NCBI GenBank assembly: GCA_018901615.1
Contig: JAHIEN010000127.1
Location: forward strand, 1-32,818
DNA from: Candidatus Omnitrophota bacterium
Lineage (GTDB): Bacteria; Omnitrophota; Gorgyraeia; Gorgyraeales; Gorgyraeaceae
Direction of reading: 5' to 3'
Length of the DNA: 32,818 bases
The notes under the pieces are model-generated. The model saw only the letters and a program-made list of their open reading frames with translations. It did no database searches and had not been told where the DNA came from. Position numbers and translations under genes: made by a program. This document shows, piece after piece, positions 8,957 to 15,758 of the stretch; position 1 is the first letter of the stretch; each line of letters begins with the position of its first letter.

Positions 8957-8983
8957 AAAAGTCCGCCACCGAAGGTGGCGGAC
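8957..8983 (-). terminator. Strong hairpin with short U-run after the PGK-fusion gene
   Basis: Ten-bp arms GTCCGCCACC (8961-8970) and GGTGGCGGAC (8974-8983) around a 3-nt loop; on the minus strand the stem is followed by TTTTCG. It could be a partial terminator, or a processing/stability hairpin between the two large genes. It lies just upstream of the chosen GTG start at 8922. Confidence 0.5.
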
Positions 8984-9017
8984 TCGCTCGAACAATAATA
9001 TTGGTATACAATTCAAA

Positions 9018-12000
9018 TTATATGCCTGATGCAGTTCGTTCTATAGCTTCTTTGTAGTCATCGAGACTGGACAGTTGTCTAGTAATGTCTGCCTTAGTGT
9101 CAATCTTTTCCGCGACTGATAATTTTGCGCCTGACATATACTGAAGGCCTGCGCCTCCCATAGTTGACATCATATCAAATATTTCATCTGGATCTATATT
9201 ATTACGTATGAGATAAGCAGTATCTTCAGCTACGCCGTCTCCGCCAAAGCCATTGACGCTGACTTTTTTATCCTGTCTTTTTTTCTCTACAACCATTGAG
9301 TTAACAACGTCATTGCTTCTATTAAAGAGATCATCCCCGTTAGGCAATGTTCCAAGCCCCATTGTGCCATTTTTGATAATAGTCCCGGCATTTTCAAGAG
9401 CAGGGCCTAGCTGCTTTTTTATATCGTCCGGATCTGCGTCAAGCACGGTCCATCCAGGTTCTATATCTTTTACGAAGACAGATTTGTGTTCATAGGAAGT
9501 AATGGTGCCTTTTTTTAATTCTTTTGCAAATTTGTCGTCATCCATCCCGTCAGGAAGTTTCGCAACAATTACTTTCTCTGGTATAATAAGCTGTATAGGT
9601 TTATTAGGTCTACTTTCTGCCTTTTGTCGTATCCTGTTGGCAACTTCGTCGTTATTAATAAAGGGTAATATCAGCTTGCCGCCGACAACTATTTTATCTG
9701 CTATCCCTCCTTCTACTAAGGTCTCCATAAAACGTATTTTGTCTTCCCCTTTTGCGCCTCCCATTATAAGAACTACGTCTCTTGTGGGATTTTCCATAAG
9801 ATTACGTATGACGGATAACTCTTTAACACCTAACAAGCCCATGACATAAGGAACGTTTGCTATCTCACCTACCAGTCCTCTTGAAGCCTGTTCGCCTCGG
9901 TGATACGCTCCTGCCGCTGCATTTACAATAATATCGGGCCTTACGGTATCCAAAATCTTCTGGGCATGCTGACGTATAGCTTCTTTATCTTTAGTTCCAT
10001 CGCCCTCATCTTTATAGAACCTTGTATTTTCTAACATAACTACTGAACCATCTCTTCTATCATCAAGGTATTGCGCTGTCTTCTGGCCTATGCTGTCGTT
10101 TATAAACCCAACTTGCTCGTCTCTGCCTAATACGCCTTCCTTATGCAGATTTTCTGTAATAAGTTCTGCTACGCGTTCGAGGCTAAAAGATGGATCTGGT
10201 TCGCCATCTTCTCGGTCGTTTCTAAAATCCTTGGTGCTGCCGTTGTGAGACATTATGTCTACCTGTTTTGCACCTGCCCTTAAAAGATTGGCTATATCTC
10301 CAGTCGCGTTTCTTACCCTATTAAGTTCTTCTGGTTTCAGCTTTACATCGGTTTTTCCCACATTGGCATCTATAAGAAGAAGGACTCTTTTGCCTACTAT
10401 GAAGTCTTTTTTAATGTCTGTAATGTCTGCCTTGCTGGAATAATTAACAATGGCAGTGATGTGTTTGGGCTCGGACAGCTTCTCAGGCTGGTCCGCGGCA
10501 AGCTTTTGCATATCTTTAGGCTTACTAAAAAGAGCTGCATTTATATCTACAATGTCCTGCGTGGTAAGTTCATCAAATCCTCTTTCATCTAAGCCAAGTT
10601 TAAACTTTATACTACCTGGTAATTTATCGATATCTTTAGACTTTATATGCGCTGGGAATATAATCTTTTCCCCTGGCCCTGGAGGAGTGGTTAGGCCTAA
10701 TATCCTTAACTGATACAATTCACGCTGGATTACGTCTTCTGGGAAAGCTTTTCTTCTTTTATAAAACTCAGCTAATGAAATACCTCTATAAGCCAGATTA
10801 GCTCCTATTTCTTCAGCTAATAGCGCAATATCTTTCAGCGTTTTCAAAGCAGAAATCTCGCTTATCCCGTGATTAGACGCAAGCGATACAGCGTCTTTTA
10901 TTCTATCGGCGCTCGACCTTTGTTCTCCCTGCTGCATATCGCGATCAGAAGCCAGGGGGACCCTTAAATTTCTGGAAACCTTATCAGTTGGCTTAGACAG
11001 GTCAAGCTGATTTATAAGTTCTTCTATGGGCCTGCGCTTTCCTGATAATAGGAAGTGGTAGTTTTCTTCATCTATCTCTGTCTTTGAAAACGGAGAGATT
11101 ACTATATAGGAATAGCCTTTATCTTTTAAGAGCCGCGTTAACCCTTTAGTGTGGAAACCTCCCGATATTAAGGCGCTTACCTTTATATTGCGCTTCTCTA
11201 TCTCAGAAACAGAATTATTGAACATTACGAGATCGCGTGACTTCGCAGTTTTATAAAAATCTTCCAGTTCCTGTAAATGAGAATCTACCAGATCAGGTTT
11301 AAAATCCACAAAACTGGAAATATTATACTTTTTAATGGCTGGTTTTAAGAAGCCTTCAAAGTAACCTGTTTTATGAGAGCCCCTGTTCTCTAAATAATAA
11401 TCCAGCTCTTCATTTGATACCTTTAGATTAAAGAAGCCTTCTAAGAATTTTATGTTGCGCAGGTTTTGCGTAAGGGCCTTTTCTTCATCATTTCTGGCAA
11501 GCCTTTGTTTTATTTCATAGGTCAATTCGCCCATCTCAATAAAAAGCTTGGTGGAATCTAAAGAGTTGACCTTTGTGAGATAATCTACGAAATCCATCAG
11601 ATTAGGATACTTGGATAACTGGCCTTTAAGGCGCCTATTGGCTAGATCTTTCAGATAGCTATAAAATGAAAAAGACGAGATTTTTTGATCTTTAAAAAGT
11701 CTCGCTTTAGCCATTAAGGTATCCATATCGCTGCGATTGGACTTACCTGTAATGGCTGATTGCAGATTTAAAAGCAGGCTCTGGGATTCCTGCATAATCT
11801 TTTGCTGGTCTATTTTAGACTCCTTACCCATGGTTTCATCTAAAAGCGCGATATTCTTATAGTTAGCCGTGGGGATATTTAATTTCTGGATGTAAATAGA
11901 CAGGTGCTTTAGATAATCAACTGTTTCTATCTTTTGATTGTCATAGTCAAGTTCTTTCTGGTCTATCGCGAGAAGCTCTTTTGAATATATCTTAGGCTTT

Positions 12001-12707
12001 AATTCTTCCAGGGCCTTTTTAATCTGAGATATAAAAACCTGGCTATCAGGGTTGAATTTCATTATATTATTAAACTCAACGATGTTTTTAAAATAAATAT
12101 CTTTATTTTCAATGCCCCATATGGGTAACTCCGGGTATTTTGTAATAGATAGGTATTCTTCTCCTGTAAGCTCGCCCGAATCTATAAAGAGCCTGGCGAC
12201 TTTTTCCCTTACATCAACATCTGGAAAACCTGATACGCTGGACGTATCCACTATCCCGTCCGCGCCTTCTGAACATACCAGACCCATTTTATAGTCTTTA
12301 AGCAATATGTCTAATATCTTGGCTAAGTTAAGGCTTGCTTCCGGGTTAGTATGTAAATCCTGTATATGGACAACAAGTTTAGAGCGATCCTGGTCTGGGT
12401 TCTGGTATACCTCTACCACCTTTCCCAGCTCCTCGGGTATATGAATAAGAGATAAATCGGAAAGATGCGAAGAAAGGACCTTTCGGACTTCTTTTTTATT
12501 AAGTTCAGATCGGCTGGTATCTTCTCCGGTAAGAATGACTTTTTTCTTCTGGATTACTCCTTCATTCTTGTCGCTTAGTTTACGGTAGTCAACTTTTTTA
12601 TTCTTGAATATAGACTTGGTTTCAGGCGCGGCATATGCGATATTAGTAGACATAAACGCAGCTAAAGTGAAGATTAATACGATTTTCTTCAACAGTTTAA
12701 AAGACAT
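9018..12707 (-). CDS. Exported TraB/ChaN-like domain fused to a divergent phosphoglycerate kinase
   Basis: 1229 aa. The ATG at 12707 has an AAAGGAGG site with 6-nt spacing. Signal peptide residues 1-27 (LLKKIVLIFTLAAFMS...AYA). Residues about 90-560 form an all-alpha/beta-looking domain with HIQDLH (112), CSEGADG (147) and GGFHTKG (516), which I tentatively relate to the TIKI/TraB/ChaN superfamily. A NLRVPLASD...ADRI...LASNHG module (578-615) separates it from a C-terminal phosphoglycerate kinase (about 745-1229). PGK signatures kept: IDANV (Asp23/Asn25 of yeast numbering), NRVRNA (Arg38), SHNG (His62), LENTRF (Arg122), YHRG (Arg170), GGAKGEDKI, GFGGDG. Lost: Arg21 (Leu), Arg65 (Ser) and the Glu of the GPxGxFE loop (Thr). 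The PGK may therefore be weak, altered or non-catalytic. First gene behind the promoter at 12760-12788. Confidence 0.88.
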   Translation of the reverse strand: MSFKLLKKIVLIFTLAAFMSTNIAYAAPETKSIFKNKKVDYRKLSDKNEGVIQKKKVILTGEDTSRSELNKKEVRKVLSSHLSDLSLIHIPEELGKVVEVYQNPDQDRSKLVVHIQDLHTNPEASLNLAKILDILLKDYKMGLVCSEGADGIVDTSSVSGFPDVDVREKVARLFIDSGELTGEEYLSITKYPELPIWGIENKDIYFKNIVEFNNIMKFNPDSQVFISQIKKALEELKPKIYSKELLAIDQKELDYDNQKIETVDYLKHLSIYIQKLNIPTANYKNIALLDETMGKESKIDQQKIMQESQSLLLNLQSAITGKSNRSDMDTLMAKARLFKDQKISSFSFYSYLKDLANRRLKGQLSKYPNLMDFVDYLTKVNSLDSTKLFIEMGELTYEIKQRLARNDEEKALTQNLRNIKFLEGFFNLKVSNEELDYYLENRGSHKTGYFEGFLKPAIKKYNISSFVDFKPDLVDSHLQELEDFYKTAKSRDLVMFNNSVSEIEKRNIKVSALISGGFHTKGLTRLLKDKGYSYIVISPFSKTEIDEENYHFLLSGKRRPIEELINQLDLSKPTDKVSRNLRVPLASDRDMQQGEQRSSADRIKDAVSLASNHGISEISALKTLKDIALLAEEIGANLAYRGISLAEFYKRRKAFPEDVIQRELYQLRILGLTTPPGPGEKIIFPAHIKSKDIDKLPGSIKFKLGLDERGFDELTTQDIVDINAALFSKPKDMQKLAADQPEKLSEPKHITAIVNYSSKADITDIKKDFIVGKRVLLLIDANVGKTDVKLKPEELNRVRNATGDIANLLRAGAKQVDIMSHNGSTKDFRNDREDGEPDPSFSLERVAELITENLHKEGVLGRDEQVGFINDSIGQKTAQYLDDRRDGSVVMLENTRFYKDEGDGTKDKEAIRQHAQKILDTVRPDIIVNAAAGAYHRGEQASRGLVGEIANVPYVMGLLGVKELSVIRNLMENPTRDVVLIMGGAKGEDKIRFMETLVEGGIADKIVVGGKLILPFINNDEVANRIRQKAESRPNKPIQLIIPEKVIVAKLPDGMDDDKFAKELKKGTITSYEHKSVFVKDIEPGWTVLDADPDDIKKQLGPALENAGTIIKNGTMGLGTLPNGDDLFNRSNDVVNSMVVEKKRQDKKVSVNGFGGDGVAEDTAYLIRNNIDPDEIFDMMSTMGGAGLQYMSGAKLSVAEKIDTKADITRQLSSLDDYKEAIERTASGI

Positions 12708-12759
12708 GAAATCCTCCTTTTGTTATATATTTGAAATACATTTTAAAAAGCTACATAAA

Positions 12760-12788
12760 AGTATACCATGTAAGCGTTTCCCTGTCAA
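12760..12788 (-). promoter_or_regulatory. Near-consensus sigma70 promoter of the exported-enzyme cluster
   Basis: Minus strand: TTGACA (12788-12783), exactly 17 bp, TATACT (12765-12760), giving a start near 12753 and a roughly 45-nt leader before the ATG at 12707. It is the best promoter in the window. Its -35 overlaps an inverted repeat (12786-12810). Confidence 0.75.
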
Positions 12789-12810
12789 GAAAATTCAAAG
12801 AATTTTCTTG
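12786..12810. repeat. Perfect inverted repeat overlapping the -35 box
   Basis: 11-bp arms CAAGAAAATTC and GAATTTTCTTG with a 3-nt loop. One arm shares its last bases with the -35 TTGACA of the PGK-fusion promoter, so it may be an activator or repressor site. Confidence 0.5.
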
Positions 12811-12850
12811 ATCCTGAGGATACGAGTGAATAACGAATATCCGAAGGATC
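12810..12850. repeat. Stem-loop 3' of proS
   Basis: Arms GATCCT..GGATA (12810-12822) and TATCC..AGGATC (12838-12850): 11 paired bases with a 2x2 internal loop. There is no U-run. It begins about 15 nt after the proS stop and resembles the other palindromes that follow stop codons here. Confidence 0.6.
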
Positions 12851-12864
12851 TTTGGTTATATTGT

Positions 12865-14607
12865 CTATGAGGTTTTTATTATATTGGTTAATAACGATAT
12901 GATTTTATCTTTTAGCTCTTCTTTTTTGACCTCTAAGATCTTATTAGCCTCTCGTATCTTTATCTCTACTATGCCCTTCTTGAGCCCTTTAGCTCCTATC
13001 ACTATTGAAAAAGGTATGCCTACGAGTTCAGCGTCATTAAATTTAATGCCGGCGCTCTCGTCTCTATCATCCAGCAAGGCCTCTATGCCTGTCTTGCTTA
13101 ATTCTTCGTAGATATTGTCCGCGGTTCTTTTAATATCTTCTTCCTTGTAATTTATAGGTATAACCAAGACCTGGAAAGGCGCTATCTCCAGAGGCCAGAT
13201 TATGCCTTTTTCGTCATTATGCAGTTCTATGGCTGCTGCTATAATCCTGTTAACGCCTATTCCATAGCAGCCCATTACGTATGGTTTTAATTTCCCGTCT
13301 TCGTCAAGAAACTCTGCCTTCATGGCCTTTGAATACTTCAGGCCTAATTTAAAGACATGCCCCATCTCTATTGCATGCTCTATCTTTATGTTTTTATTAC
13401 AGTTAGGGCATTTATCTTTATCGGTTATCATCCTTAAATCATCCCATTCGCTGATTTTAAAATCCCTGTCTATGTTTGTATTTATGTAATGCTTATCCTT
13501 TTTATTCGCTCCTGTAACAAAATTAACCATACCTTTAATATAGCTGTCAGCTATAATCCTCGCATCTTTCAAGCCCAAAGGCCCTGAAAACCCCTTAGGG
13601 CCGCCGGTTATTTTCTTAATAACGTCTTCATCTGCCATTTCTAATCTGGCGCATTTTAAATATTTCTTTATCTTTGTCTCGTTCGCCTCATGGCCGCCTC
13701 TTATTAAAACAGCTACAGCCTTTTCATCCGCTTTGTAAATAAGCGTCTTTACCATCTCTATAGGCTTGACCTTCAGCATTTGCCCAACCTTCTCTATAGT
13801 CGTCACCCCAGGCGTATCTACTTCCTGCAATGGCTTTAGCTTGTGGCTTGCGGCTTGCCTGCCCCGAGCGAAGTCGAGGGGTGGCTTGTGGCTAATCTCT
13901 GCCACTGCCATGCTCGCCGCATATCCGCACGAAACGCAATGCGCTAAAAGATCTTCTCCGCTTTCAGCAAGTACCATAAACTCGTGCGATACATCCCCGC
14001 CCATAACACCTGAATCAGCTTCTACTGGAATAGCTTTTAAGCCGCATCTCTTAAAAATAGCCTCATATGCCTCGTACATCTTCTTATAACTCTTGTCCAA
14101 ACCTGCAGAGTCTCTGTCAAAGCTATACGCGTCTTTCATGATAAACTCGCGGCTGCGCACGACTCCAAACCTTGGCCTGACTTCATCCCTGAATTTTGTC
14201 TGGATCTGATATAGAGTTATTGGTAGCTGGCGGTAGGATTTTATATGATTACGCGCAAGATCTGTAATGACCTCTTCATGCGTAGGACCAAAGACCATTA
14301 CTCTATTGTGCCTGTCCTTAAATTTAATAAGGTCTTCGCCAAGGTCCTTATATCTGCCAGACTCATGCCATAATTCCACTGGCTGCAGAGACGGTAAAAA
14401 CAGCTCTATGGCGCCCTTCTTATCCATCTCCTCGCGTATTATTTTTTCTACCTTTTTAAGGGCACTGAGTCCAAGCGGCAGGTAAGTATAGGAACCCGAG
14501 GCAAGCTTCCTGATAAGCCCTGCCCTTATCATGAGACGATGGCTTACAGCCTCTGCCTCGCTAGGGACTTCTTTTAGGGTTGGAATGAAATACTCTGTCC
14601 AGCGCAT
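12865..14607 (-). CDS. proS: Prolyl-tRNA synthetase (bacterial type, with editing domain)
   Basis: Charges tRNA-Pro with proline in the cytoplasm. 580 aa, class II synthetase. The N-terminus MRWTEYFIPTLKEVP...AGLIRKLASGSYTYLPLG matches the bacterial family. Motif 2 has the FRDEVRPRFGVVR-REF segment (about 138-160), the editing (INS) domain spans about 224-385, motif 3 is GCYGIGVNRI (about 433), and the anticodon-binding domain closes the protein. A CPNC pair precedes IEMGHVFKLG. Oddity: residues about 238-257, between CGYAAS and VDTPGVTTIE, are encoded by a low-complexity GGCTTGT-type repeat plus a C4/G4-flanked sequence (13838-13893), in frame. Follows ispG by 53 nt of heptamer repeat; the Shine-Dalgarno (AGGAG) is unusually distant and lies within that repeat. 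Confidence 0.95.
   Translation of the reverse strand: MRWTEYFIPTLKEVPSEAEAVSHRLMIRAGLIRKLASGSYTYLPLGLSALKKVEKIIREEMDKKGAIELFLPSLQPVELWHESGRYKDLGEDLIKFKDRHNRVMVFGPTHEEVITDLARNHIKSYRQLPITLYQIQTKFRDEVRPRFGVVRSREFIMKDAYSFDRDSAGLDKSYKKMYEAYEAIFKRCGLKAIPVEADSGVMGGDVSHEFMVLAESGEDLLAHCVSCGYAASMAVAEISHKPPLDFARGRQAASHKLKPLQEVDTPGVTTIEKVGQMLKVKPIEMVKTLIYKADEKAVAVLIRGGHEANETKIKKYLKCARLEMADEDVIKKITGGPKGFSGPLGLKDARIIADSYIKGMVNFVTGANKKDKHYINTNIDRDFKISEWDDLRMITDKDKCPNCNKNIKIEHAIEMGHVFKLGLKYSKAMKAEFLDEDGKLKPYVMGCYGIGVNRIIAAAIELHNDEKGIIWPLEIAPFQVLVIPINYKEEDIKRTADNIYEELSKTGIEALLDDRDESAGIKFNDAELVGIPFSIVIGAKGLKKGIVEIKIREANKILEVKKEELKDKIISLLTNIIKTS
13838..13893. repeat. Heptamer repeat with CCCC...GGGG core inside proS
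   Basis: AGCTTGT GGCTTGC GGCTTGC run in 7-nt register at 13838-13858, then a 20-nt CCCCGAGC...GTCGAGGGG unit (13862-13881), then GGCTTGT GGCT again. The whole stretch is translated in frame as the linker around residues 238-257 of ProRS. It is the same heptamer type as in ispG (15285-15340). Confidence 0.75.
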
Positions 14608-14611
14608 AATT

Positions 14612-14684
14612 AGTTCATGGCTCCTAGCTCATAGCTCATGGATAATCATCCTATCAGCTATCAGCTTTGAGCTATAAGCTTCAT
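14612..14684. repeat. Heptamer array between ispG and proS, running into the ispG 3' end
   Basis: Exact 7-nt register: AGTTCAT GGCTCCT AGCTCAT AGCTCAT GGATAAT (14612-14646), then after 3 nt CCTATCA GCTATCA GCTTTGA GCTATAA GCTTCAT (14650-14684). The second block covers the last codons of ispG. Related to the array at 18829-18891. Confidence 0.75.
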
Positions 14685-15731
14685 CAGTTCTCTAATAACC
14701 TCTTTTTCTTTTACTCTCTTAACGATCTTCCCTTTTTTAAATAAAACGCCTGTGCCTTTACCAAACGCAATGCCTATATCTGCTTCCTTTGCCTCGCCAG
14801 GGCCATTGACTTCGCAGCCCATGATTGCTATTTTAGGCCACTTTGTTCGTGTAATGCGTAATGTGTAATGTGTAATGTAATCTTCTACTTGTTTAACTAT
14901 CTTCTGCAAGTCCACCTGACAACGGCCACAGGTGGGGCACGAGATTATTTCAGGCCCGAAGCTTCTGAGACTTAACGCCTGTAAGATATTCTTAGCCGCT
15001 GTCACCTCTTCTACAGGGTCTCCTGTCAATGAAACCCTGATGGTGTCTCCGATCCCCTCTGAAAGTAATATACCTATGCCCAGAGAAGACTTAACAAGAC
15101 CTGTTGCAAGAGGGCCGGCTGCTGTAACACCAAGGTGAAGCGGATATTTTGAGAGCCTTGAAAATTTCCTATACGCATCGATCGTAGTTAGCACATTTGA
15201 TGCCTTTAATGAAACTATTATATCGTAAAACTCCATTCTCTCCAATATATTTATATAATCAATCACGGATTTTATCATGTTCTCAACCTGCAACCTGTGG
15301 CTTGTGGCTTGTGGCTTGTGGCTTATAACCTGTGACCTTATACTCCCTGAATTCACTCCTACTCTTATGGGAATCTTTCTCTTCTTCGCAGCCCTTGCTA
15401 CTTCAATGACCTGCTCCTCTCTATGAATATTACCTGGGTTAAGCCTGATTTTATCCGCGCCATTCTCGATCGCAGCAATCGCCAAGCGATAATCAAAATG
15501 TATATCCGCAACAAGCGGAATTTTTATCTTTTTCTTTATCTTTTTTATGGCGCTTGCTGCCTGAAAATCCTTTACAGCCACCCTGATCAGCTCGCAGCCG
15601 GCAAGCTCCAGCTCTTTGATCTGCCTGACAGTAGCTGCAGCATCCCTCGTGTCCGTCTTTGTCATAGACTGGATGACAATCGGCGCGTTGCCGCCTATCT
15701 TCAAGTTCCCGATTCTGATCTGTCGTGTCAT
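14661..15731 (-). CDS. ispG: 4-hydroxy-3-methylbut-2-enyl diphosphate synthase (IspG/GcpE)
   Basis: Makes HMBPP from MEcPP in the MEP isoprenoid pathway; a [4Fe-4S] enzyme. 356 aa, the two-domain bacterial form. TIM barrel start: GNAPIVIQSMTKTDTRD; then PLVADIHFD, KIRLNPGN and PIRVGVNSGS. The cluster cysteines are in SCPTCGRC (C..C) and MGCEVNGPGEA. The ATG at 15731 has GCAGGAAA upstream. Two repeat-derived stretches run in frame: a heptamer array (residues about 130-149, giving SHKPQATSHR) and a GTAATGT array (about 284-294, giving ITHYTLRIT). Both fall in variable loops away from the cysteines. The C-terminal LIAQS is also repeat-encoded. Lies between rseP and proS. Confidence 0.95.
   Translation of the reverse strand: MTRQIRIGNLKIGGNAPIVIQSMTKTDTRDAAATVRQIKELELAGCELIRVAVKDFQAASAIKKIKKKIKIPLVADIHFDYRLAIAAIENGADKIRLNPGNIHREEQVIEVARAAKKRKIPIRVGVNSGSIRSQVISHKPQATSHRLQVENMIKSVIDYINILERMEFYDIIVSLKASNVLTTIDAYRKFSRLSKYPLHLGVTAAGPLATGLVKSSLGIGILLSEGIGDTIRVSLTGDPVEEVTAAKNILQALSLRSFGPEIISCPTCGRCQVDLQKIVKQVEDYITHYTLRITRTKWPKIAIMGCEVNGPGEAKEADIGIAFGKGTGVLFKKGKIVKRVKEKEVIRELMKLIAQS
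14851..14878. repeat. GTAATGT heptamer array inside ispG
   Basis: Four perfect-register heptamers, GTAATGC GTAATGT GTAATGT GTAATGT, translated in frame as part of ITHYTLRIT just before the KIAIMGCEVNG iron-sulfur segment. Confidence 0.8.
15285..15340. repeat. GGCTTGT heptamer array inside ispG
   Basis: Eight heptamers in exact register: AACCTGC AACCTGT, GGCTTGT three times, GGCTTAT AACCTGT GACCTTA. On the coding strand the 7-nt unit reads through all three frames and gives the heptapeptide SHKPQAT. It replaces a family-variable loop after GVNSGS. Confidence 0.85.
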
Positions 15732-15758
15732 TTTCCTGCTTAATCCCCCTGAGGCGGG

